64,000 bases of DNA, from the NCBI RefSeq assembly GCF_900112355.1, contig NZ_FOLM01000003.1, forward strand, positions 254,274 to 318,273, in the 5' to 3' direction. A program made the translations under genes and the position numbers. Positions 1 to 8,779 of this stretch are shown here, in pieces; the stretch's first letter is position 1; each line of letters starts with the position of its first letter. The stretch comes from Streptomyces aidingensis. Its GTDB lineage: Bacteria > Actinomycetota > Actinomycetes > Streptomycetales > Streptomycetaceae. Below the pieces are notes generated by a model. That model was not told where the DNA came from. It saw only the letters and a program-made list of their open reading frames with translations, and made no database searches.

Positions 1-625
1 ACGCACAGCCGAAGCTGTCCGTGCGGACCGTCATATAGGTGTCGAGATCCGGGACTCGTCCCTCGTGCAGATAGGGCACCTCGGTGGCGCACCCGCGCAG
101 AAAGGCCAGCAGGCTGCCGCGCAGCCGCTCCTGCTGCGCCGGGGAGAGTCCCCGGCTTATCCGCCGCCACAGATCGGTGGCCGCCGTTGCGAAGGGGGTG
201 CGGCCTGCCGTGTCCGGGCCGGGACCGAAGCCCGCCATGATCTCGGTGAACACCCGCCGGGCCCCGTGCTGGCTGGCGCCCAGCGCGGTGCGGTCACCGG
301 TCAGGGTGTCGATGACGGTGACGTACTGGTAGAAGTCGGCTATCGCCCGGGCCCGGTCGAACTCGGCGGCCGGGGCCACCAGCGCGCCGTAGAGCCCGTT
401 GCGCTGGCGCAGGAAGCGCAGCAACCGGTTCTCGTCCGCGAAGCATGCGCCGAGCCGTTCGCGCACCCAGCCGTTGGAGAGGATCTCGATCCTGGCGGCG
501 TGCGGATGATAGGCGACGGGCAGCAGCCGGGGAAGCTCCGGCAGATGGAACTCCCGGGGCGTCGTGGACGGGCCGGGGTCCGTCCGGTCGGTATGCGGCG
601 CCTGGTGCACGGGGGTGGTGTTCAC
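1..625 (-). CDS. Class I terpene synthase, 5' part (runs off the window)
   Basis: About 208 N-terminal codons are present; the 3' end lies outside the window. The family cyclises a prenyl diphosphate to a terpene in the cytosol. The N-terminal pattern (HLPELPRLLPVAYHPHAARI, residues 27-46) and the segment around PDLDTYMTVRTDSFG (192-206) fit bacterial class I synthases. At the place of the Mg-binding DDxxD motif I read VIDTLTGD (104-111), so only the first and last acidic residues are kept. Start: GTG at 625, preceded by AGAAGGAG at a good distance. The prenyl diphosphate synthase ends 150 bp upstream on the same strand, so the two are probably co-transcribed, synthase first. Product unknown; the C-terminal NSE/DTE motif cannot be seen. 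Confidence 0.8.
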   Translation of the reverse strand, partial: MNTTPVHQAPHTDRTDPGPSTTPREFHLPELPRLLPVAYHPHAARIEILSNGWVRERLGACFADENRLLRFLRQRNGLYGALVAPAAEFDRARAIADFYQYVTVIDTLTGDRTALGASQHGARRVFTEIMAGFGPGPDTAGRTPFATAATDLWRRISRGLSPAQQERLRGSLLAFLRGCATEVPYLHEGRVPDLDTYMTVRTDSFGCA

Positions 626-776
626 CGGAGATCTCCTTCTGCGGCTTCGCTGGATCGCTGACGCGTCTCGCTGATGCGTGCGTTTCGCCGGGCGGCGGCG
701 GCTGCGGCGGCGGCGGTGATGGGCGTCTCGGGGGCGGCCCGGGCGGACGGCGGCCGGGCCCGGGGCTGCGCGCGGA

Positions 777-1922
777 TCACGCCGGACGGGTGGTGGCGGC
801 CCGGGCGATCCGCCGCAGGGCCTCCGCGACGGCCGGCGGGAACGCGGCACCGTGCAGGGCCTGCAGCGCCGCCCGGTAGCGGTCCCTGATCATGCGCTCC
901 ACCTCGGCGCGGGCGCCGGTGTCGGTGAGCATCCCGCGGATGGTATCGGCCTCCCGCTCGCCGAGGTCGGGGCGGCCCACCAACTGGCGGAGCCGGCCGC
1001 GCTGCGCGGGGGTGGCGAGCCGGAAGGCCAGGGCGAGCAGCACCGTGGCCTTGCCGTCGCGCAGGTCGTCGGTGGCGGGCTTGCCGGTCTTGGCGGGGTC
1101 GCCGAACACCCCGAGCAGATCGTCGCGGAGCTGGAACGCCTCGCCGACCGGCAGGGCGTAGGCGGTGCAGGCGTCGAGGACGGGGCGGCCGGCCCCGGCC
1201 AGCAGGGCGCCCAGGTGCAGGGGCCGTTCGACGGTGTACTTGGCCGTTTTCAGCCGGGCGACTTCCAGTGCCCGGCCCGGCTCCGCCGACGGGCAGCCGG
1301 TGACCAGCAGATCCAGGTACTGGCCCTGCATGACCTCGTTCCGCATGGTGTCGACCAGGGCGAGCGCGCCGGGCAGCCGGTCGGCGGGCAGCCCGGCGCG
1401 GTGCAGCAGCTCGTCGGACCAGGACAGCAGCAGATCACCGGCGAGCAGGGCGGCGCCCGTGCCGAACCGGTCGGGGTCGGCCGCGCCGCCGGGGGCGAGG
1501 TGATCGCGGTGCCGGAGCGCCAGCGTGCGGTGCAGGCTGGGCCGGCCGCGGCGAAGGGCGCTGCCGTCCATCAGGTCGTCGTGGACCAGGGCGAAGGCAT
1601 GGAACAGTTCGAGCGAGGCGGCGGCCCGCAGCACCGGTGCGGAGGCGCCGTGTCCGCCGGCCGCCTGCCAGCCGGAGAGGCAGAGCAGGGGCCGCAGCCG
1701 CTTTCCCCCGCTGAACAGAAAGCCGCGGACGGTCTCCAGCAGGGGCCGCAGCCGCGGTGCCGCGGCATGGATCTTCTCGTCGACGAAGGCGGCGAGTTCG
1801 GTGTCCACCGCTCTCCGGGCCGCCGCCGGACCGCCGGGTCCGGGTTCGCCCGGATCGGGCGCGGGCCCGGTCTCCTCCGGGCCCGCGGGGCGGGTGGTCG
1901 GGGTGGGTGTGACGATGCTCAT
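777..1922 (-). CDS. Polyprenyl diphosphate synthase (GGPP/FPP synthase family)
   Basis: Predicted 381-aa cytosolic trans-prenyltransferase condensing IPP with an allylic diphosphate. Both aspartate-rich motifs are present: ALVHDDLMDG (residues 111-120) and QLRDDLLGVFGD further on, followed by KTGKPATDDLRDGK. Five residues before the first motif is Phe110 and four before is Ala111, the pattern known for type I GGPP synthases, so a C20 product is my inference. The start ATG at 1922 is chosen over upstream frame extensions because GGAGGAGG lies about ten bases ahead of it. It probably makes the substrate for the downstream terpene synthase. A farnesyl product cannot be excluded. Confidence 0.88.
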   Translation of the reverse strand: MSIVTPTPTTRPAGPEETGPAPDPGEPGPGGPAAARRAVDTELAAFVDEKIHAAAPRLRPLLETVRGFLFSGGKRLRPLLCLSGWQAAGGHGASAPVLRAAASLELFHAFALVHDDLMDGSALRRGRPSLHRTLALRHRDHLAPGGAADPDRFGTGAALLAGDLLLSWSDELLHRAGLPADRLPGALALVDTMRNEVMQGQYLDLLVTGCPSAEPGRALEVARLKTAKYTVERPLHLGALLAGAGRPVLDACTAYALPVGEAFQLRDDLLGVFGDPAKTGKPATDDLRDGKATVLLALAFRLATPAQRGRLRQLVGRPDLGEREADTIRGMLTDTGARAEVERMIRDRYRAALQALHGAAFPPAVAEALRRIARAATTRPA

Positions 1923-2139
1923 GTGCCCTGGCCTCCTCCACGTCTGGCACCTCAGGGTGAGGCGGAGGGCCGACCGCGGGACAGACGGGCGGCCACTCTG
2001 AGCAGCACAGAAAGGCACTATCCGGCCAGGGCCCGGGACAATCCTGGGGATGCCCCTGAGTTACACCTTTGGCCACAACTTGGCGCGCCGCGGGGCGCAT
2101 GGTGCTGCGCCCGCACCGTGAGAGACGGCGGACGGCGGT

Positions 2140-4902
2140 CTACCGCACAACGCGCAGCCGCCGCGGTCGCAGCCCCGCGCCGAGGAGTTCGCCCCGCGCC
2201 TTGGCCAGCACCGCCTCCGCTCCGCACCGAGTGGCCAGCTCAACGCCCTGATAGAGGTGGTCGGCGGCCAGATGCGGCCGGCCGGAACGGCGCAGCGCGG
2301 CGCCCAGCTCCACCTGTGCGTCCGCGAATTCGTGCTCCGCCGGGGACCGTTCGAATTCGGCCACCGAACTCCGCAGCAGATCGACCCGCTCCCGCGGATC
2401 GTCGGACATCCGTGCCGCCATGAGCAGCGCCTCTCCCTTGGCGGTGGCGGTTCCGAACCGCTGGGCGCGGCGCAGGGCGTCCTCGGCCAGCTCCCGTGCG
2501 CGGACCTCGTCGGTGGCCTTGGTCGCCAGCGCCAGAGCGGGCAGCCAGGGACACCAGACGGTGTTGTGCATGCCACGGGTGTCCAGCCGCCGGCCCACCT
2601 CGGCCAGATCCTCGGCCGCTTCCTTGTGCATGCCCTGGGCCAGCAGCAGCTCCCCGTGCACGGTGCGCGCGTCGGGGATGGTGACCGCCGAGGGGAACGG
2701 CCCGCAGAACCCGTGACGGACGCCGAGCTCTCCCGCGGTGGCGATCCGGCCGCGGGCGATGAGGATCTCGATCAGCGCGCCGACCGCGTACCAGTGGGCG
2801 TGCGTCCTGGTCCCGGTGCGGTCGGCCAGCCGGAGACCGGCGCGCACGAAGTCCTCGCCGTCGGCCAGCCGCCCCCGGCGGAACCGGATGTATCCCAGCA
2901 GGGTGTAGCCCAGGGACAGATGGACGCCGCGCCAGCCCTGCCGCTCGTACTCCGCTATCCCGTCCGAGTACATCTGCTCGGCGGTGTCGACCCGGTCGCA
3001 GTAGAGGAAGGTGAGGGCCACCAGCGACGGGACCTCGAAACCCCAGTCCTGGTCGGTCCACCGCAGTCCGCTGCCGAGCGCCCGCTCGGCAAAGTCCACG
3101 GCCACCTCCGCGGGTTCGCCGCGGACCATGGCGTCCCAGGCACGCAGCCCGAACAGATACCGTTCGGTGCGGTCGCGGCCGGGCAGCCGGTGTGCCAGCT
3201 GGGCCAGCCACCGGGAGCGGGCCGGGGCCTTCTCGTCGTCCGAGGTGAACACCGCCTGCATGAAGTGCTCGGTGTGCAGCCGCAGCCGGATCCGGGAATC
3301 CGTGGCGTCCCGGGCCTCCTCCGCCATCAGCCGGGCGGCCTCGGCCGGCATGTCGCAGTGCGACAGGGCCCGGGCCAGCCGGATGACGATCCGCACCCGC
3401 AGATCCGGGTCCAGGCCCGGCTCGGCCAGCGCGTTCCGCAGATGATTGACGGTGACCACCGGGTCGCGGAGCAGCGCCGGGGCGCCCAGCTCGTAGAGCA
3501 CCACGGCGCGCAGCGGCGGCGGCGGGTCCTCGCGCAGGGCGCGCTCCAGGCAGCGGCGGGCCGATTCGGGCGCGCCCGCCCGGACGTACTCCCGGGCCGC
3601 CTCCAGCAACTGGCCGGCCACCCACTCGTCGCCCTCCGGCTGGGTCTCCAGCAGATGCCGGGCGGCGGAGGTGGCGCCGTGCCCGGCCGCCACCAGCTCC
3701 CAGGCGGCCTCGCCGTGCATGGCCACCTGCATCCCGGCGGGAATGGCCCGGTAGACCGCGGTGGCCACCAGCGGGTGCTGGAACTCCAGGGTCTCGGCGT
3801 GCTTGAGGATGCGTCCGGTGCGCAGCTCCTCGACGGCCCCGGGCACATCGGCCGGGCCCAGCCCGGCCAGCGAGGCGGCCAGCTCCTCCGGCGCCTCGGT
3901 GCCCAGCACGGCCACCGCCCAGGCCAGCCGGGCGGCCTGGGAGCTCATCCGCTGGAGCTGGTCGGCCAGGCCGCTGTCCTGGAGGGCGGCGGCCATGTCC
4001 CGCAGCACCGGGATGTTCTCCTCCCGGGGCACCAGCCTGCGGTCGCGCACCTTGGCCGCCAGCTCCACGGCGCGGAACGGCAGTCCGGCGGTGACCACCC
4101 ATGCCTCGCGGCAGAACTCGTCGTCCGGCTCGACGTCCGCCTGCGAGCCGGTCAGCGCCTCCCGCATCACCTGGGCGATGCCGACCGGGGTGAGCGGCGC
4201 CAGGTCCATCGGGCGCTGCGGGGTGCGTTCCAGCACCTCGCCCAGGGCGGCGGCCTGCTCCGGGAGTTCGTCCTGCCGGTAGGCCACCGCGATCAGCAGG
4301 GTCAGATCCTCCGTCCGGGAGGCGAACCCGGACAGCCAGCCCAGCGATTCGGCATCCGCCCAGTGGGCGTCGTCGACCAGCAGCACCAGGGGTCCGCGCC
4401 GGCTGGCGAGATGGGTGACCACCCAGTCCAGGCCGTCCCGCACACCCTGCGGGTCGGGCGCCGGGCCGGCGCCGGAGGGCAGCAGGCCGAGCGTGGGGCC
4501 GACGATCTCGTACCAGTCGCCCAGCAGGGCCCTGCGCTCCTGGAGCGAGCAGCGGGCCAGCAGCGGCTGGAAGAGCTGGCGCAGCACATGGAAGGCCATG
4601 TGCTGCTCCCGCTCGCCGCCACGGGCGGAGAGGGTGACGCAGCCGCGCTCGTCGGCCAGCGAGCGGACATGCGCGAGCATGGTGGTCTTGCCCACGCCGG
4701 CGGGGCCGGTGAAGGCGAGCAGGCCGCCGCGGCGCGGCCCGCTCGGGACCGGGCCCTGGCCGGGCGGTCCGGTCAGTTCCGCCAGCGCGGCGCGCACCGC
4801 AAGAAGCTCGTTCTCCCGTTCCAGGGTGCGCACGGGCGTGCGTGCGTCCCGCGCGGTGCCGTCCGGGACCGCTTGTCGGCCCGTCCGGTCCGGATCTGTC
4901 AC
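2140..4902 (-). CDS. LAL-like AAA ATPase/TPR regulator lacking a C-terminal LuxR HTH
   Basis: Predicted 920 aa from GTG 4902 (GAAAGGGG upstream); the roughly 80 codons open upstream of this GTG look non-coding. It has a P-loop GPAGVGKT (residues 66-73), a Walker B region LVLLVDDAHWAD, and a long helical TPR-like C-terminal half. This is the architecture of LAL (MalT-like) transcription regulators of Streptomyces. Those normally end in a LuxR-type helix-turn-helix; here the reading frame stops after RPRRLRVVR, just where the HTH would begin. It is therefore either an ATPase that works without DNA binding or a truncated regulator. It stands alone, and 218 bp separate it from the prenyl synthase start. 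Confidence 0.8.
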   Translation of the reverse strand: MTDPDRTGRQAVPDGTARDARTPVRTLERENELLAVRAALAELTGPPGQGPVPSGPRRGGLLAFTGPAGVGKTTMLAHVRSLADERGCVTLSARGGEREQHMAFHVLRQLFQPLLARCSLQERRALLGDWYEIVGPTLGLLPSGAGPAPDPQGVRDGLDWVVTHLASRRGPLVLLVDDAHWADAESLGWLSGFASRTEDLTLLIAVAYRQDELPEQAAALGEVLERTPQRPMDLAPLTPVGIAQVMREALTGSQADVEPDDEFCREAWVVTAGLPFRAVELAAKVRDRRLVPREENIPVLRDMAAALQDSGLADQLQRMSSQAARLAWAVAVLGTEAPEELAASLAGLGPADVPGAVEELRTGRILKHAETLEFQHPLVATAVYRAIPAGMQVAMHGEAAWELVAAGHGATSAARHLLETQPEGDEWVAGQLLEAAREYVRAGAPESARRCLERALREDPPPPLRAVVLYELGAPALLRDPVVTVNHLRNALAEPGLDPDLRVRIVIRLARALSHCDMPAEAARLMAEEARDATDSRIRLRLHTEHFMQAVFTSDDEKAPARSRWLAQLAHRLPGRDRTERYLFGLRAWDAMVRGEPAEVAVDFAERALGSGLRWTDQDWGFEVPSLVALTFLYCDRVDTAEQMYSDGIAEYERQGWRGVHLSLGYTLLGYIRFRRGRLADGEDFVRAGLRLADRTGTRTHAHWYAVGALIEILIARGRIATAGELGVRHGFCGPFPSAVTIPDARTVHGELLLAQGMHKEAAEDLAEVGRRLDTRGMHNTVWCPWLPALALATKATDEVRARELAEDALRRAQRFGTATAKGEALLMAARMSDDPRERVDLLRSSVAEFERSPAEHEFADAQVELGAALRRSGRPHLAADHLYQGVELATRCGAEAVLAKARGELLGAGLRPRRLRVVR

Positions 4903-5166
4903 TGGGCGAACCCCTTTCGGCGCTCTACGGCTCGCTGCCCGGTTGATCCATGGTGCGGTCAATGACGGTATGGCTGGGTGTGGCGGGGGTGTGGCTGGGA
5001 CGGCCGGGTGTGGAATGTGACCGTACGACCGTTTTACGGCAGGACGGCGGGGGCTGGCCAGGCCCCGCCGGGGAAAGCGCGGCGGCCACCTCCCCGTAGC
5101 GTATAGCCGGGGAGTTGACAGTTGGGACGGCTTTGCCTGTCCTTCTGCCATGAGAGGCGGTGGAGC

Positions 5167-5195
5167 TCTATACTGCCCCGCCTTCCGGGCGGTAA
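5167..5195 (-). promoter_or_regulatory. Candidate housekeeping promoter for the LAL-like gene
   Basis: Read on the minus strand: TTACCG (5190-5195), 17-bp spacer, TATAGA (5167-5172). It would give a leader of about 250 nt before GTG 4902. Prediction only. Confidence 0.35.
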
Positions 5196-5511
5196 TGCGG
5201 CGCCGGGCGCATCCGTGCAGGCCGGCGGCGTGCGGCCGGGCCGGGCCGGCGCCGGCAGGCCGCGGGCGCGGTGAGGTTGATCACGTGAGCGGGGCCGGTT
5301 CCCCTTGGTGTGAGTGGGGTGGCCGGGGCGCGCGGGCCGGCCGCGGGCGCCGGGTGCGCCATCGCCGTCCGCCGAGGCGCCGCATCTCGGCACCGGCCGC
5401 CCCGGGGCGGCCGGAACAGGGGGGCGCGGAGCGCATGCGGGTGGGGGAACGTGGTGGAACGGTGACCGAACCAGGACCGTTCAGGACTCGTATCCGCACG
5501 CGGGCCGCCGG

Positions 5512-5517
5512 TAGGGT
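5512..5517 (+). promoter_or_regulatory. -10 hexamer of a probable leaderless promoter
   Basis: TAGGGT ends 8 nt before the ATG at 5526 and no Shine-Dalgarno sequence lies between, so transcription probably starts at or next to the start codon. Confidence 0.4.
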
Positions 5518-5525
5518 CACCCGCC

Positions 5526-6299
5526 ATGGAAGACGCCTCCACTCTTGTGATCGCCGTCGCCGCGACCGCCGCGGCCTCCGCAGTGCTGGGCTGGTTCCTG
5601 CGGTCCTGGGCCACCGACCGCGCGCTCCGCCGCAACCAGCGCTTCTACGGCCTGCCGGACAACTCCGAATGCCTGCTGGTGGTGAGCCGGGACTCCGGCG
5701 CGGACGCCGCCGTGGCCCGCAACGACGTCTTCGCCCTGCTGGAGCTGGCCGCGGTGGTGAAGAACTGTCACGCGCACGCCCAGGTGATATCGGGTGAGGC
5801 CGCCCGCCAGGGCTTCGGCGAACGCACCGAGTTCTGCATCGGCGGGCCGATGGCCAACCGCCGGATGGCGGCCCATCTGCACTCGCTGCTGCCGGGCATC
5901 TCCGTCAACACCGACACCTCACCCGGACCGGACCGGGGCGCCTTCCTGATCGGCACCGAGCGCTACCGGCTGGAGAACGGCTCGGTGGAGCATGTGCTGC
6001 TGGCCCGGCTCACCGCCGGGCAGGAGGCGCGGCCGGTCTTCCTGATCTGCGGCCAGCGGTCGGTCACCCACCAGGCGGCCTCCCGCTATCTGGCGAAGCA
6101 CCACACCCGGCTGGCCCGCCGGCACGGCAACGGCGGCAATTTCGTGCTGCTGCTGCGGGTGGTCAACTCCCAGGCCTACGGGCCCGATGTGGTGGAGCTG
6201 GTCGGGGATGTCACCCGGCAGGCCACCGCCGCCCGTCCCAGGACCGCCGCCCCGGCGGGCAAGGGCGCGGGCGCGGTCAAGGGCGCCGGCAAGGACTGA
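5526..6299 (+). CDS. Conserved actinobacterial membrane-anchored protein of unknown function
   Basis: 257 aa. One hydrophobic segment (about residues 6-27) followed by a basic stretch (RSWATDRALRR) suggests an N-terminal anchor with the rest in the cytosol. The soluble part is an alpha/beta-looking domain with GPMANRRMAAHLHSLLPG and a C-terminal Ala/Gly/Lys-rich tail. It resembles conserved streptomycete secreted/membrane hypotheticals, but I cannot assign a function. The gene is probably leaderless. The next gene converges on it 15 bp downstream. Confidence 0.75.
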   Translation: MEDASTLVIAVAATAAASAVLGWFLRSWATDRALRRNQRFYGLPDNSECLLVVSRDSGADAAVARNDVFALLELAAVVKNCHAHAQVISGEAARQGFGERTEFCIGGPMANRRMAAHLHSLLPGISVNTDTSPGPDRGAFLIGTERYRLENGSVEHVLLARLTAGQEARPVFLICGQRSVTHQAASRYLAKHHTRLARRHGNGGNFVLLLRVVNSQAYGPDVVELVGDVTRQATAARPRTAAPAGKGAGAVKGAGKD

Positions 6300-6314
6300 G
6301 CGGGCCCGGCCGGT

Positions 6315-6755
6315 TCAGATCTCCGCGGCCTCGGCGTAGACCCGGGACAGCTCGGGGCTGCCGTCGTCGGCCCACTGGTGCCCGGCGCCGACCGCGTCCA
6401 CCGCCCGGCCGGAGGCCAGTTCCACCACCGGGCCGCCGTCCGGGCCGCGCGCCCAGTGCGCCCCCGGCAGGGTGCGCACCAGGACCGTCCCCAGATACAG
6501 CCCGGCGTCATTGCCCAGCCAGGGCAGCTCCTCCGGATCGTCCCGCCAGCGGGGCAGCAGCTGGTCCAGCTCCTCCAGGGAACCGGGGGAGTCGTCCAGC
6601 AGCACCCCGGCCGATCCCGAGCGGGCGCGCAGCAGTTCGCACTCGGCGAGCAGCTCCGCCACCCCCTCCGGATCCGCCCAGGCGTCCGTGGGCGCGGGAA
6701 GGAGGCCGCCACGCCGGCGGTCCGGGCGCCAGATGTCCAGAAACGGGAGCTTCAT
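6315..6755 (-). CDS. Conserved hypothetical protein (DUF6278-like)
   Basis: 146 aa from ATG 6755 (MKLPFLDIWRPDRR). Acidic, soluble and without obvious motifs; it contains LLAECELLRARS and LPWLGNDAGLYLGTVLVRT. It resembles a streptomycete family that I recall as DUF6278, a name given from memory. Codons upstream of 6755 are open but read poorly as protein, so the later start is preferred. It lies 100 bp from the end of the exonuclease III gene on the same strand. No function can be inferred. Confidence 0.7.
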   Translation of the reverse strand: MKLPFLDIWRPDRRRGGLLPAPTDAWADPEGVAELLAECELLRARSGSAGVLLDDSPGSLEELDQLLPRWRDDPEELPWLGNDAGLYLGTVLVRTLPGAHWARGPDGGPVVELASGRAVDAVGAGHQWADDGSPELSRVYAEAAEI

Positions 6756-6855
6756 ACCTCTCAGGGTGGCACTCCCCGGGGTCGAGCGGTACACAGGCGC
6801 GTCGCTGTCCGGGGACAGTTGTGTGCTTTTTCCGGCAGGCACGCCCCCGGCGCAC

Positions 6856-7635
6856 TCAGCGGTCCAGATCGACCACCACCGGGGCATGGTCCGAGGCACC
6901 CTTGCCCTTGCGCTCCTCGCGGTCCACATAGGCGTCCTTGACCGCGCCCCGGAACGCCGCGTTGGCATAGACCAGATCGATCCGCATGCCGCGGTTCTTG
7001 GGGAAGCAGAGCCGGCGGTAGTCCCAGTAGGTGAAGGGGCGGTCGTACTTCAGCGGGCGCGGCATCAGATCCGACAGGCCCGTGCGCTGCAGCTCCGTCA
7101 GTGCCGCGCGCTCGGCCGGGGTGATGTGCGTGGCGCCCTCGAAGGCGGCGATGTCGTACACATCGGCGTCCTCCGGGGCGATGTTGAAGTCGCCCAGCAC
7201 CGCGAACGGGGTCTCGCCGGCCGCGTCCGCCGCCACCGCGTCCCGCAGGGCGGCGAGCCATTCCAGCTTGTAGGCGTAGTGCGGATGACCCACCTCGCGG
7301 CCGTTGGGCACATAGACGGACCACACCTTGACCCCGCCGCACACCGCGCTGACCGCCCGCGGCTCGACCGCGCCCTCGAAGGAGGGGCCGCCCGGCAGGC
7401 CCGGCACCACCTCGCTCAGGCCCACCCGGGAGAAGACGGCCACGCCGTTCCACCGGCCGCCGGCGTTGACCGCGGACTCATACCCCAGATCGCGCAGCGC
7501 GGCGCCGGGAAAGGTCTCCGGCCCGCACTTCAGCTCCTGCACGCAGAGCACATCGGTGCCGCTGCTCTCCAGCCAGGCCAGCAGCCTGGGCAGCCGCACA
7601 GTGATCGAGTTGACGTTCCAGGTGGCGATGCGCAT
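6856..7635 (-). CDS. xthA: Exodeoxyribonuclease III / AP endonuclease
   Basis: 259 aa, the normal length for ExoIII. It cleaves DNA 5' of abasic sites and removes 3' blocking groups in base excision repair. Active-site signature: N7 (TWNVNS), E34 (QELK), the Y/N segment YVPNG (108-112), D149 and N151 (LGDFN) and the D-H pair in GASDHAP near the C terminus. The start ATG 7635 gives the canonical MRIATWNVNS. It lies 74 bp after the metallo-hydrolase gene on the same strand and may be co-transcribed with it. Very sure of the family. Confidence 0.95.
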   Translation of the reverse strand: MRIATWNVNSITVRLPRLLAWLESSGTDVLCVQELKCGPETFPGAALRDLGYESAVNAGGRWNGVAVFSRVGLSEVVPGLPGGPSFEGAVEPRAVSAVCGGVKVWSVYVPNGREVGHPHYAYKLEWLAALRDAVAADAAGETPFAVLGDFNIAPEDADVYDIAAFEGATHITPAERAALTELQRTGLSDLMPRPLKYDRPFTYWDYRRLCFPKNRGMRIDLVYANAAFRGAVKDAYVDREERKGKGASDHAPVVVDLDR

Positions 7636-7709
7636 GGGACTCTCCGGCGGCTCGCGGCTCGGTGGTGGCGGGGCAGGCGGGGTGACGGGAGGGAGGACGG
7701 GGCGGGCGG

Positions 7710-8372
7710 TCAGAGGGCCAGGGACTCGCCGGGCGCCAGCCGGGCGTACTCGGCGCCGCCGGTGCCCGGGCCCTGGGGGCCGAAGTTGCGCCCGTAGATG
7801 AGCAGGCCCGTCTCGCTGAGCAGGCCGTCGTGCACGGCCAGCGCCCGCCGCGGGGCCACCTCCCGCACATACTCCACAACCTCGGAGAACTTGTTCCACG
7901 GCGCGTGCACCGGCAGCAGCAGGGTGTCCACCGGGCGGCCGGGCACGGTCAGCGCGTCCCCGGGGTGGAACACCGGCCCGGCGGGGCTTCCCGGGGACCG
8001 CACCACATAACCGACATTGGTGATCCGGGGCAGATCCGGGTGGATCACGGCGTGCAGCTCGCCGTGCACCTCCACCTCGAAGCCGGCCGCGGTGAAGGTG
8101 TCCCCCCGGCCCACCGTGTGCACCCGGCCGGGGAAGGCCGGGGCCATCCGCTCGGCCACGCTGCGCAGCGTCCACAGCTCGGTGCCCGGGCGGGCCTCCA
8201 GCGCGGCGCGCAGCCGGCCCTCGTCGAAGTGGTCCGGGTGCTCGTGGGTCACCAGCAGCACGTCCGCCCCGGCCGCCGCGTCCGGCTCGCCGAACGCGCC
8301 GGGGTCGATCACCAGGGTGCGCCCGCCCTCGGAGATCCGGACGCAGGCGTGTCCCTTCTTCGTCAGCTCCAT
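7710..8372 (-). CDS. MBL-fold metal-dependent hydrolase
   Basis: 220 aa. Metallo-beta-lactamase fold of the UlaG-like type: VTHEHPDHFD carries the HxHxDH zinc motif, HPGDAL supplies the next ligand and LLPVHAPWNK a late His. A short N-terminal strand, MELTKKGHACVRI, matches actinobacterial homologues; an alternative ATG three codons upstream (8381) is possible, and neither start has a strong ribosome site. The substrate is unknown. It is divergent from the liv operon, with about 400 bp between them. Confidence 0.88.
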   Translation of the reverse strand: MELTKKGHACVRISEGGRTLVIDPGAFGEPDAAAGADVLLVTHEHPDHFDEGRLRAALEARPGTELWTLRSVAERMAPAFPGRVHTVGRGDTFTAAGFEVEVHGELHAVIHPDLPRITNVGYVVRSPGSPAGPVFHPGDALTVPGRPVDTLLLPVHAPWNKFSEVVEYVREVAPRRALAVHDGLLSETGLLIYGRNFGPQGPGTGGAEYARLAPGESLAL

Positions 8373-8779
8373 GCCGCCCATTGTGCTACGCCCGACTGAC
8401 ACCGCTCCCGGCGGCCACACCCCCGGCGGCGGGCGGCCCGGTGGTGCGCTGCGCACAAAGCGGGCGCTCAGTCCAGAGCCCCGCGGCCGGCCCCGGCCGC
8501 GCCCGGCGCGGCCCCCGGGCGGGCCGCGGAGGGCCTTGTGACCTTGTGCCCTGCGGCCCGCCCGGGACGGCGGTGTCCGCCCGCCGCGCGGGCGGCCGGC
8601 TGTGCAGCGGCACTGCCCGCTGTGCCGCTGCACAGTGCCGCTCATTACTCATTGGTCATCCGCAGCGATTCGGCGGCCGGGCATGGACCGGGGGGCGGCG
8701 GCGGTGCTGGGGTGTGGCGCACAGCAGGTCGAGGGCGCCGACGCGGGCGCCCCGTGAACGCTCATGGAAGGGGGTGCCG
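8373..8779. other. Intergenic region upstream of the liv operon
   Basis: 407 bp between divergent genes. No gene is seen. It contains two overlapping, mutually exclusive inverted repeats at 8601-8641 (separate entry) and must carry the promoters of both the hydrolase and the importer operon; I could not pick a clear -35/-10 pair. Confidence 0.5.
8601..8641 (+). promoter_or_regulatory. Alternative hairpins in the liv leader/promoter region
   Basis: Hairpin A pairs 8601-8613 (TGTGCAGCGGCAC) with 8622-8634, 13 bp perfect, 8-nt loop. Hairpin B pairs 8608-8616 (GCGGCACTG) with 8633-8641, 9 bp perfect. Both use 8608-8613 and 8633-8634, so only one can form at a time. It lies about 140 bp before the livF start and could be an attenuator-like switch in RNA or an operator in DNA. 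Confidence 0.55.

Larger units (their letters stand above)
4903..5525. other. Gene-free stretch between LAL-like gene and membrane protein
   Basis: No convincing gene in about 620 bp; the open frames have poor codon bias. It holds a likely promoter for the leftward LAL-like gene (5167-5195) and a -10-like hexamer for the rightward gene at 5512-5517. Nothing else was recognised. Confidence 0.5.

Noticed and set aside
65..661. Long open frame on the plus strand at the left edge
   Set aside because: It is antisense to the terpene synthase, with Gly/Arg/Ala/Pro-rich low-complexity composition.
2257..4965. 902-codon plus-strand frame opposite the LAL-like gene
   Set aside because: A GC-bias shadow; it has no domain signature, while the minus strand shows a clear P-loop ATPase.
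5150..5520. Several short frames in the 5.2-5.5 kb gap
   Set aside because: Arg/Gly/Pro-rich with poor codon bias and no ribosome sites; treated as non-coding.
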